From positions 496,001-560,000 of the forward strand of contig BLAL01000006.1 of assembly GCA_015698045.1 (NCBI GenBank): a DNA stretch of 64,000 bases, written 5' to 3'. The DNA is from Rhizophagus clarus (taxonomy: Eukaryota > Glomeromycota > Glomeromycetes > Glomerales > Glomeraceae). The notes beneath the pieces were generated by a model, which was not told the DNA's origin, made no database searches, and saw nothing but the letters and a program-made list of their open reading frames with translations. Below are positions 23,708-36,339 of the stretch, piece by piece; position 1 is the stretch's first letter; each line of letters begins with the position of its first letter. Both the position numbers and the translations under genes were made by a program.

Positions 23708-26000
23708 CTGAATATTTCATACTTGTTATATTATCATAGATTTCATAATAATCATCAGCATTTTTTGGTTCAGGAAGACTTTTAAAACTAAGTAATCTAC
23801 TTATATATAATGCATTTTACTTATTTTATTCGTTAAAGTAGTATCTAATGAATTGTTACCTATCTCTTTAATTTGTTTATTTAATTCTGATTTAACTAAT
23901 TCTGGTTTTTTATTATTATATTTAATCAAATCATTTAACCATTCTTGAAAAATTCTCGCAAGATCCCTTGCATTCGGTCGATTTGATGGTTTCGCATCTA
24001 AGCAACTTTTAAGTAACTTAATAATTAGTTGTGGTACTTTAATATTAAAGTTCGGTCTTAACCCTTTACAGATCTATATTGCTAAAAATTCATCATGACT
24101 AACGTCATAATATGGTGGTAATTCTGAAATTATCTTATACATAATAATACCAAAACTATAAATATCGGACGCTTGTGTATAATGCTCTCCTCTTAGAACT
24201 TCAGGCGCCACATAAGGTAAAACGCCATAAGCATTATTTTCCGTATTATCTAATTCCGTATAGTTTACTGGTTTGCATAATCCCATATCAGTTATATAAA
24301 TCCCCTTTTTAGAGCATACAATATTTCCAATATGTAAGTCTCGATGAATTATCCCTTTTATATGAATTCTCTTAAGCGAAACTGCAATATCTCTTAAAAT
24401 TCTAACTTTATATCTCAGTTTCGCATACAAAACTTTACGTGATATTTTTTTATCTCTGTATCTTTTATCAAGATAATTTCGCAAATTTCCAAATTCAGCA
24501 TATTTCATAACCATAATATAGTCTTTTGTAATTGGGTCTTGGTTTATTCCATAGCATCTAATAAACTCATCTGACAGGTTAAATCCAGCTAGTTTGACAT
24601 ATGATGTAATCTAAATTATTAAAATATATTACAATTAGCAAATAGACTTAGTGCTTCGATCCGTATCCGGATCAATCCGGATCGATCCGGATTTTTTTTT
24701 TTTTTTTCGGATATCCGAAATCCGCGGTTTTCATCCGGTTTATAATCCGGATGACAAATATCCGGTTTGAACCGGGATCCGGATGGAAATAAATATAAAA
24801 AAAAATAATTTAAGAAAATTTCTTATATTAAAGTGTATTAAACACTAGGGTAAACATCGAAGACGTTAAATCTGCGGAAAAAAGGTCTTCGGCTTCAAAT
24901 TTTAACGTTAGAAACGTTAAATCCGCGAAATAACATCTCTGACGCTAAAATGAATAAAATTTAATGTCAGAGACGTTAAATTCACGAAATAAATGTTTCC
25001 TGAACGTTAAAATTATACTTTAACGTCAATGACGTTATTTCCGCATATTTAACACCTTCACATAGTTAAATTCTTAATTCCGGCCAAAAATGCATAATGC
25101 CGGCCAAAACGGGACGAGTTAAGAAAATCATAAAAATTGGCCGAAATTACGAATTTTTGGTCAAAGTTTAAGTGCTAGAGGTTTGATACACCTAGCAATA
25201 TGTAAAATGACGAAAATATCATCATTTAATAAAAAATTTATGTGATCTGATCCGGATTCCGGATTTCATCCGGATCACCAAACTGGATTCACAATCCGGA
25301 TTGATCCGGATGAAATCCGGATTTTTTTTTTGTGTAATCCGGATGACGGATTTCATCCGGATCGAAGCACTAAATAGACTCATGTTAAATTTATTATAAT
25401 CTAATTTAATTTATACTTCTTTGATAAATTCTAACGTAACGTTTTGTGAATTATTTAAACTTTTAAGAGCCATAACTTTATTTCTACTATTATGTCTTTC
25501 CCATATATTTTTACTCACGTTCCAATGTGATATTCTATTATCTTTCCAACTCGCTTTAAAAATTTTGGCGAATCCACCTTTTGCAACGTATTCAACTCTA
25601 CAAAATCTATCATAAGGTATCCACTCTAATAATTGATATTCATTACTTGCTGACAACTGAATGTTTTGAATAAACTTATCAACATTATCATTACCACTAG
25701 TCCAATTTTTAAAATTTTGTTGAAACCTTATTGAATTACAAGTCTGACACCAATTCTCTCCAGTATTAATTTGTTGCACTCTATACACCTTCCATATTTT
25801 TGTTCTCTAACGGTTGAATGACAATCGTAACAAATTTCCATATTTGTGTTTTTTGGCTTCACTTTTTTATATAGGCGGCACATTCCAATTTTTTTTTCTT
25901 TAAAAGTTGATCCACAAGTAGAACACAAAAGAGATGTACTCATTTGTTTGCAGGATAAGCATCTTCCATATTTTTGTTCTTTTACGTTTGATTGATCCAT
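23708..26000 (-). pseudogene. TKL-like kinase pseudogene with Cys-rich N-terminus
   Basis: Two main exons are seen: 26000-25417 and 24610-23708, separated by an 806-bp intron (GTATAA...TTTAG) swollen by a MITE. The N-terminus repeats EQKYGRCxxCK units with CxxC pairs. The kinase part has AKGGFAKIF, a MALKSL lysine, HRDLHIGNIV, TDMGLCKPVNY (DMG for DFG), APEVL and SDIYSFGIIM. Lesions: a missing A in a run near 25769-25772 shifts the frame just before NTGENWCQTC; TAG at 24074-24076 stands where CAG would fit (LAI*ICKGLRP); a further shift near 23812 precedes the tail RLLSFKSLPEPKNADD. The sequence is otherwise well preserved, so inactivation looks recent unless the breaks are assembly errors. 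Confidence 0.85.
24649..25372. mobile_element. hAT-like MITE (724 bp) in a kinase intron
   Basis: Perfect 15-bp terminal inverted repeats TAGTGCTTCGATCCG are flanked by the identical 8-bp target duplication aatagact (24641-24648 and 25373-25380). An 8-bp duplication with TAG-type ends is characteristic of hAT transposons. Subterminal regions are packed with 'atccggat' palindromes, and the interior has repeated 'gacgttaa' motifs. No transposase, so nonautonomous. Confidence 0.9.
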
Positions 26001-27689
26001 AATATGAATAATAATTAAATTTATTATATCATTCGATAGGGATGCAAAGGATGGGATGGTTTTTAAGTGGTTTTTATAAAAAAAAAAAATTTTATGATGA
26101 TTTACATGGCAACAATGGTTATTTTTATGTGAGTTACATCATAGATAAGAAAAATTTTGTAGCAAAGTATGGAAATTATGGATCATCTATCAAGTCAATT
26201 TATTCTATTTTTATCAAAGAACCTTTTATGGCAAAAATAGTCTATTTATATTAATTTGCTATTAAATCAGAATAAAGTCTTATCCATGAAATCTGATATA
26301 AAATGAGATTTTGGTGGCTAGTAAAATAAGAATTTTCTGATTTTAAATAATAATATCTTTATTTCTCAAAATAGTTTGCGGTAACATCAAACCTAAATAA
26401 AAATTAAAATGTAAGTAAATTAACATGTATTTTATGCATCTTATATATATAAAGTACTAATTTGAATATTTATAGGTTTAATCATGCGATTATTGTTCTT
26501 CGATTGGTTGTTTCTTCTGATTGATATGATTCAAAAGTTTAAGCATAATGACAGGAGCGGATTTTATTGTCAGTTCCGTTCAGTTTAATTGTGAGAAGAT
26601 TAAAGTTTCTCTCGCGTTCATAGACTGACTTAATTATGCAACTATGTAGTACACGTCATTAAAGTATATAATAGTAACATTTTTATACTCCATTTACATA
26701 TTATTGCAGTTTGCAAAAATTCGCGTTTACAAAATAATCATGTAATAATATCAGTCAGCTGATCAAAACAAGGAGATTTTTGTCAAACACAGATTTCTGC
26801 AATCCGTTATAAACTAGCAGATAAGTAATTAATAAGAAAAAGTAAATTATCTATAAAAATTTTATCCAAATATTTACGTTATATTTTATGTATCTGTAAA
26901 ACTTATTGTCAGCAAAAGTGCATGATTTGTATTTGTAATAAAGGTATCAAACTTTTAAAATATTAATTATCGTGTCGTAATTAAATATTCTATACCCTTA
27001 AGTTAAAAAAAAAAACTTTTCAATGAAATCATTAAAACCTTTCATAATCACTTAAATTATCATTGAACTTAATAGAAAAATATCTTTATGAAATCAATTC
27101 TTTATAAGAACATTTTTGAAAATTACTACGAGACCAAAAGTTATGATTACCGACAAGTATGAATAATACGCGAAAAATACAATAAAAAAAAGGGGAGGGA
27201 TATCATTAATAATTTATATATTTAATTTATGTTATACCATGAGTTCGAACAATTTCGTCATATAATCAGTTACCTTTTTTAACTTTAACAGTAAATTTTC
27301 GAAGGCGTATTTCGGCCTGTTTTATTGTAGTTAAATTAAAAATAGTTGTTAGTGTAAGTATTCTTGTGACATGGCTCAAATATATTTTTTTTAGACTTTA
27401 TTATTATTATGTTTAATGGGTAAAGTTTCGTGCAATAACAAGAATAAATCGCGTAACAAGTATACTTGAGAAAATTTTTATGCAATCTATTATAAAAAAT
27501 AAGATATTGTAATTACATAGAAATACATGTAAAATAAAATGTAAGTCACTCCCTGGGTAACAAATTATAATCCTAATCTTTTGGTAAATCTTACGTTAAC
27601 TTATATTTTAGTCATATTTTACATGAAAGTGAAATGATATTACATAATAGTAACGTTACTGAATGAAGTTATATGAAGTATAACGGAAA
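26001..27689. other. Intergenic
   Basis: No gene supported; a 70-codon plus frame at 26042-26254 has no recognisable features. No repeats noted. Confidence 0.5.
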
Positions 27690-27932
27690 ATAAAACGATA
27701 GCTCAAATATGTAAACGACAAACAAAGCGACGAACCGTCGAAACGTTCTCGAAAGTTAAATATGTATTTAATCGAATATATTAAAGTTTTGTTCCGAATG
27801 TGATTGTATTTTCTTCTTTGCAATTATGTAACGATAAATTTACGAATGTAAAGTGCAATAAATATGATGTAAATCAAATCATTTACAGTATAACGACTTT
27901 ACCGCTACGCCACAAATTTAGATTTGATCTTT
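27690..27932 (-). mobile_element. Candidate tRNA-derived SINE, copy 1
   Basis: The head (minus strand, 27932 to about 27871) reads 'gtggcgtagcggtaaagtcg' then 'ttatactgtaaatgatttga', like a tRNA 5' half with an A-box. The body shares 'gaaacgttctcg' and 'aatatatt' stretches with the copy at 30420-30785. The 3' limit is uncertain. Confidence 0.55.
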
Positions 27933-29162
27933 AATAATTGCTTAAATGTCGAAGTCATTGGAGGCGTAGGAGGTATTATAGAAATTTTAAGAAAATTATG
28001 TTGCAAGTACATATTTAGTGTTGTAAGTAGTAATTGTTAACACAATAAATACAATTTTTGAAAAGAAATTGCAAAAGTTAATAATAAGAAGCTTCTTTTT
28101 TTAATTATTTATATTTATTCATGCCTTGCTAAGAATTTTCTGTATAGAAAAAATTTATAAGCCACGGGACATACTGGCACTAGTGTAGCAGTAAATAATA
28201 ATTTTCTATAGAAAGAATGGCGTACCTTATGCGTCACTTTCAACTATTTCCTTTTTAGATGATTTCTAAGTTACGCCGGAACACTTGCTTTATTATTTTC
28301 CATTTCAGGTTGATCGCAGCTACATGCATAATCATGCAACATGAAAGTAGTGAGCGTTTATTCTTACAACAAATAACAAAAATGTGGTACGAATAACTCG
28401 CAAAAAAATATTCCTGAAATATTTTATCCCCTGACCCTTTCACCTTTTTTTCTTTTTTTTTATTTTTTTTAATAAGAATATTGTTTACTTGGGTAAAAAT
28501 TTCTGGTTTTAAGCACAAAGCTGGATTAAGTTGAAGTTAAACTGAACCGCTCGAGCAACATTATAGTGACTATACATATTGAATTTCCAGTTAAAAATTA
28601 AAATGTATTTAAATTATTAACCTTTTTCATAATTTTGTCAATGTTATTTTCGCTCTGAACTTGAGTTCTCCGACGTGTCGTGGCACATGTGTTACTATAC
28701 TTCATGTCGGCGGGAACTAAGATAAAAGTATAAAATTTATGTTAATCATGTAAGTTCGATACATTTTTTTTTTTTTGTCTGGGAAAAAACTCGGATCTAA
28801 ATTGATAATTAACTTAAATTTCCTTTTTGCCCCATTCGTTTCAATTTTTTTTCTTAAATCGTTATAATACCTTAATTCTGGGTTTCTGGCAATTCAGTCA
28901 AGTGATGCAATCCATTAAAGAAAATTCGAAAATTAGTCAGGAATCAGTTATAAAAAAACCCAGTCATGAACCTTTATTGCTCTAAATCAACTTATTAAAG
29001 AAAATCCAAGTCTGTTTGAAGCAAGATATAACATAAAATTTGTATAATAATCATTTCTTAAAGTTAATTTAATAATCCGAATAAATAAATGATCAATACA
29101 ACGAGATCGTTTTTAATTTAACTAAATAGAATTATATACAAAAAATGCGGTAATATACACAG
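27933..29162. other. Intergenic
   Basis: AT-rich. No gene, RNA or repeat is supported here. Confidence 0.5.
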
Positions 29163-29164
29163 TA

Positions 29165-29644
29165 CAGTCAAACTTCGATATACCGATGCTTCCGGTTTTG
29201 GGAAAAAGTATTGGTACATTGAAATATCGGTACATATATGTAATTAGTAGATTATAATGCAGGCCAAAATCTAACTCTGGCTCGCACTATGCTTAATTCT
29301 GAGTCCAAAATTTTCAAAATTTCCTGAATATATTATGTATAACATGAGTATGATTATAGAGAAAAATCTAATTCCAGACATAATTAAGAAAGATGCCCAG
29401 TTACAATTTTTAACTCAGGCCAAACTTATAGTGCCAGCCAGGATTAACACTAGTGTAACCAAAATTATCGGTCATCTTAATATACATTACTATAAAGGGA
29501 CCAGGAGGTAGTATCGGCATCGCGAAATTATATATAATATCGGTATAATGAGATTTTTTTATTAGTGATGAAACGGGACAATAAAAATTTATCGGTAAAA
29601 GCAATTATCGGTATATAGAGTATCGGTACATCGAAGTTTGACTG
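29165..29644. mobile_element. Tc1/mariner (pogo-like) MITE, 480 bp
   Basis: Ends are inverted repeats starting CAGTCAAACTTCGAT (one mismatch over about 22 bp), and the element is flanked by TA on both sides (29163-29164, 29645-29646). CAGTCAAAC-type ends with TA duplications fit the pogo/Tc1-mariner group. The interior has repeated 'atcggta' motifs and no transposase. Confidence 0.85.
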
Positions 29645-29646
29645 TA

Positions 29647-30419
29647 TCTCAGAGAGGCGCAAATTCGAAAGCCACATTTATGATTATGACTAAAATAAAT
29701 GTTTCCCTTATGTCTGTGAAACTTTTAACGTGTTCAACAAAGTCAAATAATTACAATAAAATTATAAATCCTGTGAAATATTTACTTTATTGCTGAAAAG
29801 CAAGAAAATTGAATACGAATCAACATTTTTTTTATAAGGTTAAAAGAAAAAACGTCTTTCCACCAAAATCTTAACATACTTTTCATAACTTATAATAAAT
29901 AAAATACTCATATAGAGCAGTTTTGAACTGATTATATAAAAGTATTTTCTATTATTAAGTCCAAAAGTGGCCATTATAATAAGTCTAGACGCATGGATAA
30001 TGCGCGAAATTTTATTGAAAAATGTGGTAAAAGGTGAAATACAGTATGTATTCTCTATTCTGGAAAAAGGTGTAAATGTGTAGTTTAAAAAAAAAGCGAG
30101 ATAATTCCTTATTCGTTAATAATAATCAAAATTCCGAACAATACCTTCATATAATAATTGTAATCAATTACTTTTATACTGCAACAACAAATAGCCTTCA
30201 TATGAGGCAAAAAAAAGTATCCACATTACAGAAAGCAAAAATTTTCTTTCTAGTTAACAATTTTACGGTCTTTCTTAAGGAGCTTTTAATATTGTAGTTG
30301 AATTAAAAATTGTGGTTATCCTGAGCGCTCTTATTTTTAAATTAAGTTTTTATACTCGTGCAGTTTTCTTTTACATATTTTATTAATTATTACATATATA
30401 ACGATAATAATATGTTTAA
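29647..30419. other. Intergenic
   Basis: No gene supported. The 73-codon frame at 30076-30297 has no recognisable features and AT-driven composition. Confidence 0.5.
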
Positions 30420-30785
30420 AAAAAAGTAGAATAAACAAAATAAAATAAACGAATTAAATTTGTCATTATTCAATGAATGAAAATTTTTAACTTCTAGTCA
30501 AACGTTATATATAGTAATTTTGATATTCATAAAAATCTTGTTACCAAAGGCAAAGCCTATATAAGTTGATATTACGTAACTAAATAATATGATGTTAAAC
30601 AAAGGACAGCGAAAAAAAAAAAATAATTCAGACATATATGTGTCAGAAACGTTCTAGCGGAATATTTCATTTCGAAAATTAGATATATTAATGAATGAAA
30701 GGTGTAATTACGAAAAAATTTTAAATCAAATCGTTTGCAGTATAACGACTTTATCATTACGCCACAAATTTAGATTTAATCTAGT
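30420..30785 (-). mobile_element. Candidate tRNA-derived SINE, copy 2 (longest)
   Basis: The head at 30783-30720 (minus) matches the other copies ('gttatactgcaaacgatttg'). The 3' end at about 30440-30512, with 'taaacgaattaaat' and 'aacttctagtcaaacgtta' on the plus strand, is shared with copy 3. This suggests an element of roughly 300-370 bp ending in an A/T-rich tail. No B-box was identified with confidence. Confidence 0.65.
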
Positions 30786-30815
30786 TGTTCAAAATTAATA
30801 TACGAGATATTACTT

Positions 30816-31277
30816 CTACGCGGTCCTATTCGACCGGCCTTTGAGACTAACCGGTTCGTTCAGCGGCCCTAAATTGGTGTCACTTAAAAAGAAAATTTCA
30901 CGTGTAATTTCCTTTTTTGGTGATACCCGTTCCGCCGATTTTTTGAGCTTCATTTTATTTTTGTACGTTTTGTACACAAAAGGCCAGGGCATTTTTCCAT
31001 ACAAGCCGAAATTGATGATATGCTTTCTGAGGAGGATATACTCCTTATACTCCTCAGTAAAGATAGGACATATAAAACCAGGTTTTCTCACTTTTCTCCC
31101 AATGTATTTTATCTGAGATCGTCTAACTAAGAGTTCTGATTCCAAGACCACTTCATTAAGTCTTTGTGTAGTTATTGTAAGATAAACCTTATTCTCCTTA
31201 TCACTGGAATCAAAAGATTCATTAATAGGTTCATTTCCTTCACTCCTAGAATCAAAAATTTCGACGTTTATATTCAT
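30816..31277 (-). CDS. Hypothetical single-exon protein, 153 aa
   Basis: An intact frame from ATG at 31277 has balanced, non-AT-driven codon use. The N-terminal 30 residues are acidic and Ser-rich, and residues 30-60 look like mixed strand/helix. The C-terminal two-thirds is basic, with a Lys/Arg-rich region (YKTYKNKMKLKKS). The aromatic, basic core (PWPFVYKTYKNKMK) recalls small DNA-binding helical domains, but I cannot match it to HMG-box or homeodomain patterns. No signal peptide or membrane segment. It may be a small nuclear protein (guess). A candidate SINE lies immediately downstream. Confidence 0.6.
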   Translation of the reverse strand: MNINVEIFDSRSEGNEPINESFDSSDKENKVYLTITTQRLNEVVLESELLVRRSQIKYIGRKVRKPGFICPIFTEEYKEYILLRKHIINFGLYGKMPWPFVYKTYKNKMKLKKSAERVSPKKEITREIFFLSDTNLGPLNEPVSLKGRSNRTA

Positions 31278-31958
31278 TATAATTTATTCAGATTAAAAGA
31301 AGAAAAGATTGCTAAAAGAAAAATTTGAATCGTGGGAAATTAAAATAGTTTATTATACAAACAAGCAATTGCAATTTTTCGAAGTTAAAATACTAACCGA
31401 AGTTTTGTACACAGGTAATGGGAAATTTAAAATTCAACTCGCTAGTCGCTACTAAACGCTGATATTTATATGCTTTTGATCTTAGACAAATTCTTAAAAG
31501 CATTGTTTATTTATAATTTATACATGTTATACCAGGAACTTTCTATAGAGAAAAATTCTACTTATTATAAATTTCCTCATAGAATTGGTCACACTACACA
31601 CCGCCGACATTGATGTATAAACAGTAAATAAATCTCATTTACAGACTTTCTTAATGGAAGGAATAAAAAATTTATTTTTATAGACCAGAATAAGCTGAAA
31701 CAAAGAGGAGAACATATAAAATTTGATTGTCCCCTGCTTAGTGTCAGTGTCACATTTAACCATTTCCTTTTTTGGATGATTCCCTGAATAATGTAATGCA
31801 TTTGTAACCTAAACTTTAATTTGAAACAGTCTCCATATGTAACAGTTGTAACACGATGCAATGATGTAGTATCTCACGAAAGATTGTAGAATATTCAATA
31901 GTAGATGCACGAATAAATATTTGTGAATAAATATAGCAGATATTCTGCCACAAATTTA
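31278..31958. other. Intergenic
   Basis: Upstream region of the hypothetical gene at 30816-31277. No promoter motif or other gene recognised. Confidence 0.5.
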
Positions 31959-32034
31959 TGTAGACAGAATTGTAAACAATATTTATCATTGTACATTGTA
32001 GACAGAATTGTAAAAAATATTTATTATTGTACAT
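31959..32034. repeat. Two-copy 38-bp tandem repeat
   Basis: 'tgtagacagaattgtaaa' begins at 31959 and again at 31997, each unit ending 'attgtacat'. Confidence 0.85.
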
Positions 32035-32340
32035 TGAAAGTATAGCGGATAACGACGTATATTTTGTGTTAAAGTAAATATTATTACAAATAATATTCCT
32101 TGTATTGAACTTGAGTCAATAAGAAATAAATTTTCTCACAAGAACATTCATCCTTAAAAAGAAGAATTAGTATTAATAAAAAAGATACAGTAGACCCTCA
32201 AAAAAATAAAAGAAAAGAACTGAAAAGAAAATCCTAAACCTTCCTCTTCATTTCGAATGTAATGAATTGTTCTAACGAAACAGGAAATAGACGTAAAAAA
32301 AAATCTTTGAAACAATGTCACAAATAGAGTTCAGTTATAA

Positions 32341-32769
32341 CAGTCATAGCCAGTTTTTTCTGGTTCGGTTTCAGTTCGGTTTTAGTCCAAGACCGACCGG
32401 TTAACCGTCGGTTTTATATATAAAAAAAACCGATGAAAAAACCGATCGTTAATTGTTGTTTCAATTGAAAATAACTAAAAAACATGAATTTTAATATTTA
32501 AAACTTATAGTACTCTCCTCCTTGATTTTGTGCATTGATCACGTGATTTTCCGTATCGTTAAAAATCTCAAAATCAACACTATTTTTGTAAGAAATAATT
32601 ATGTAAATTTAAATGATATTATTAAATAAAGACATAATTTGTACTTTCTAATAACATTCTATTCAGTTTTGCAATCGGTTTTGTGGTTCAGTTTTATCGG
32701 TCAGTTCGGTTTTGGCTGAAAACCTCGGTTTAAACTGAAACTGAACTGAACCGACCGTTGGCATCACTA
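32341..32769. mobile_element. Decayed hAT-like MITE, about 430 bp
   Basis: The right end, read inward, begins TAGTGATGCCAACGG then GTCGGTTCAG; the left end has an imperfect counterpart (CAGTCATAGCCAG then tggttcggtttcag). Subterminal 'ggttcggttt' and 'aaccgacc' repeats are inverted between the ends. No target duplication recognised. No coding capacity. Confidence 0.55.
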
Positions 32770-34734
32770 GCCACAAACTTTATTTTACTAATCAATTTAA
32801 TTAACGCTATTTTATCATTTCTTGAAAAAGTATAAATCATTCTATTTTAATTAAAATTCTGATTGATTCTGTAATTTTAATGTGAGACATTATAGGTTAT
32901 AGACATTATACGATTCAATTAATCGGTAAAATGTTTTTAAAATTACGATTATTATCATAGCAACAAATACATATACATATATGTTTTAATCAAATTTTAC
33001 ATCACATGATTTATGGTAATGTCTCACATCGCCCATGTCCCGCACCTCCACGCGCTTATGTGTAAGAAACTCGTGCTAATCTCATTCATTCTTTAGTCAA
33101 ACTGGTCAAACTGCATATAAAGCAAATATTTGGTAAAAGTTCTGTGAAAAATTATACCACAATTGCAATTATGATTGTATCAGACATTTCTTTCTTAAAA
33201 AGGAAGTTTGCATAGCTATTTTCTTATTCACTCATTAAATACGATCACTGCTAGTGGTTACGTGTGTGCATAAAAACATTTTTCTGAGAAATTTCACTAG
33301 CGCAGAGTATAAGATTATTCATTAAATCATCTAGTCACGCCCTTCTCCCCTTAGGAATTTATATCTAAAATTCCGTTATTTACCTGCAAATCAACGCGCA
33401 AATGGATCTAATTGTCCGTAGCAAAACGCAGGACATTAAACTTCTAAGCAAATCGATATGTTGCGTGATGATTTTTTTTTTTGTTGTCTATTAACATTTG
33501 TTTCTAATTTTCTTTCTTTCTTCTTTATTAGTTTTTTAATTTTGCAGCAAGGTATGTTTCCTTCCTTTTTTTTGTTTGTTTCCTATAATTCAGTATATAT
33601 CATATATTTTATTTCAAATTTTCTTTCTTCTTTCATTTTATGTCAGGTTCTTTCAGTTTTACGGTTAAATTTTTTTTTTTTTTTTTAGGTTTCGAGTTAC
33701 GTTCAAAGGTTTTCTTTCTCTCTTTCATGACATTTCATCGATGTATCACGTGATTGACCTTTAATAATAACCGCAGTTCAATGATGATATGGCCTTTTGC
33801 TTTTTTTTAAATTCTCAATGAAACGTTTTTTAATATTTCAATTTTTTTTAGTTATTTAAATGCGTGAGAAATTCGGTATGAATCATTATTATTCATTTAC
33901 TTTAACAAAACGTTTATTGATGTTTTATTCTTTTTTTTTTAGATAGGTCTTGACGGGTGGACAAGCTGGTGTTAAGAAATTAATAATATATAGTTCTAAG
34001 AAGGCAAATTATTATTTCTTTGTAATATAATTATTTTCTTATATTATCTAATGTGGTTATTATTCATTTATTAGTTCGGTTCGAAGGATTTGTTACTTGC
34101 AAATCTATCTTTACCAACTGATTTTAGGCTTATTAGTAAAACAAGTGATTTTCAAATTCATTTTATATTTTGGTGTATTTCTGTATATCAGGAATTTTTT
34201 CTGTTTGAAATTCATGCATGGAAATCCAAATATGTGGAAATCTAAAGAGTTCCAGTATTCACCGAATACCCTTTGACGAAATACGTGGTATTTTCAGTAT
34301 AAATCCACAAAATTCGATATGGATCCATGTAGGATATATGGGAATGTGTGGGATTCCACATATTTCTGAACTAACTCATGTGGAATTACATGAACCGATC
34401 AACCTAAAAACTTCCTGATATCATTTTTTTATAATTTTTTATTTTTCATTATTTTCATTTTATCTTTTATATCAAACGAAAAGATCGGCTAATCTATTCA
34501 ATAAAACAAAATAAATTTTTCATAAAATAACAAATGAATTTTAACGACACTATAAATGCGTTTTTATTTTGATGCACTAAATTTTCAATATATAAAATTA
34601 TCTTACGAAAAAATTTCCGTTGATTAGTAAAAAATATAAATTTCGTTCCGGACTCATACCTGCTTCTATTTCTGAGTTTATTACTACATGCCAAAAATAG
34701 AATAAATTAATATAACAGATAAATTAAAATAAAT
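32770..34734. other. Gene-poor stretch with a pyrimidine-rich segment
   Basis: No gene firmly supported. 33450-33960 is T/C-rich with several 'ttttttag' and 'cag' strings that look like splice acceptors, and a short 30-codon frame starts at ATG 33402, so a spliced or untranslated transcript cannot be excluded. Around 34215-34400 'atgtggaaatc' and 'ggattccacat' motifs recur in both orientations, suggesting another small inverted-repeat element. Confidence 0.4.
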
Positions 34735-35013
34735 AAAACAAAAAAAAATAAACGAATTAAATACTGGTAACTCATTGAGCGTCAAATTTTAACTTCTAAT
34801 CCAAACGTTATCTGTTATGCAAAATTTGTTACATTTAAATTTAATTGGAATGCTGGTTCAAAGATATTTATGAAAAATTTTCTGCGAAACGGAAAGAGAG
34901 AATTATGTTTGTTAATTAGAGAGTCATGATTTAATTCACAAAAAAAAAAAATAAATAAATAAACCATTTACAGTATAACGGCTATCACCACGCTACAAAT
35001 TCAGATTTAACCT
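34735..35013 (-). mobile_element. Candidate tRNA-derived SINE, copy 3
   Basis: The head (35013-34964, minus) reads 'aaatttgtagcgt' style sequence followed by 'gttatactgtaaatggttt'. The tail at 34741-34815 matches the tail of copy 2 ('taaacgaattaaat', 'aacttctaatccaaacgtta' on plus). Confidence 0.65.
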
Positions 35014-35099
35014 GATATTCTTTTTCTAAATACTTCTCATAACAAATTGGCTAAATTAATTTTTGATACCAGTAAAAGTCTTTTAAACTAACTCGATAA

Positions 35100-35323
35100 T
35101 TGACATAAGCATGATATGTTGACTTAACTAGTCAAAAAGAAGATGGTTAGTTGTTTCAAATACAGTATATTTAGAAAAATTTTCCAGCAAAGTCATTGCA
35201 AAAACAGAAAAAGATAATTATCTTTGATAGTTGGAGAGGAATGATTTCGTATTTACGTCCACTAAAAAATTAAATCATTTGCAGTATAACGACTATTGCT
35301 ACGCCACAAACTTAGATTTAATG
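35100..35323 (-). mobile_element. Candidate tRNA-derived SINE, copy 4
   Basis: The head (35323-35270, minus) has 'gtggcgtagcaatagtcg' then 'ttatactgcaaatgattta'. The neighbouring 'ggagaggaatgatttcgt' at 35234 recurs at 35384, a local duplication. The 3' limit is uncertain. Confidence 0.55.
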
Positions 35324-35923
35324 TTAAGGTTTTACTTTTAGTTCGTTATAATATTTTACAGGATTGATCATCTTTTATAGCCGGAGAGGAATGATTTCGT
35401 CCACCAAAAAAAAGTTAAGGAGATGGGTGTTGTACTACAGAAAACCTATCCTACAACACTAAAACCGAATATTAATGGAAGAAAAAAAAATTCTTTTTTT
35501 CCACAGAATTCTATAGAATCGCTTCTACACTTCTGCTTATCGCCCTCTTGTTTTACTATTATAGACATTAATTTCTCACTATTTGTAATGGCTCGCTACT
35601 CCGATTTAATAAATTGAGTACAATCATGTGATTTTATATCTCATACATATCTTTACTACATTAAAAAGATTTAACTGAAATTCTATAACAGATAGTAAAA
35701 TAAAAAGGGTAATACTAAAAGAATAGAAAATTGTTATTTTTATATTAATAAAATCTTTAATTCTATTGACTGGTCGGATCCATATGCATATTGTTGCAGA
35801 AATAGGGCGTAAAAAGGCGCAGGCTTGCGCTAATGTCATAAAAATTGCATAAGCTTACGCCTAAAGAATATTCTCCATTAGGAAATTTTTTTAATGCATG
35901 AATCTTTGTATAAATTAATATTT

Positions 35924-35954
<31 letters not shown>

Positions 35955-36000
35955 TGACTGCGTCAAACTTATACAATACGAATTATATGTCATAACAACT
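35324..36000. other. Intergenic with a short inverted repeat
   Basis: 35800-35864 has ends TAGGGCGTAA / TTACGCCTA with an inner 'gcgcaggcttgcgc' palindrome, possibly a very small MITE. A (ta)n run lies at 35925-35955. No gene supported. Confidence 0.45.
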
Positions 36001-36050
36001 AGAGTCATACCCTAGGGCCGGCCTGAGGCCGGCCCTTACTAAGAGTATGA
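36001..36050. repeat. GC-only palindrome within nested inverted repeats
   Basis: AGGGCCGGCC (36014-36023) and GGCCGGCCCT (36027-36036) form a perfect 10-bp stem with a 3-base loop, and outer 'gtcatac'/'gtatgat' also pair. Such GC-only sequence is exceptional in this region. Confidence 0.8.
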
Positions 36051-36339
36051 TATATACCATAAATTTTAACACTTATTTGCAGAAATAAAAGTATTGGATT
36101 TAATGTTCGTTTGAAATAAATGAATAATTTAATTTATTATTTTTTTTTACATTTCGATTTAATAATCTTGCAATTAGCCTTAAAAGAAGAAATATTATCA
36201 TTATAAATTTTTTTGAAATAACATTTAACAATTTTTTTTTTAAAAATATTTTTCTTTCTAAATAAAATAAAATGATTGATTCAAATTCAAATTTAGACGA
36301 TCTATGTCCACATACCTTAAATAAATTCGTATGCATATT
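36051..36339. other. Intergenic
   Basis: AT-rich; nothing recognised. Confidence 0.45.

Noticed and set aside
34218..34418. 66-codon plus frame with mixed composition
   Set aside because: It coincides with recurring 'tgtggaaatc'/'gattccaca' motifs in both orientations, so it is better explained as a small inverted-repeat element.
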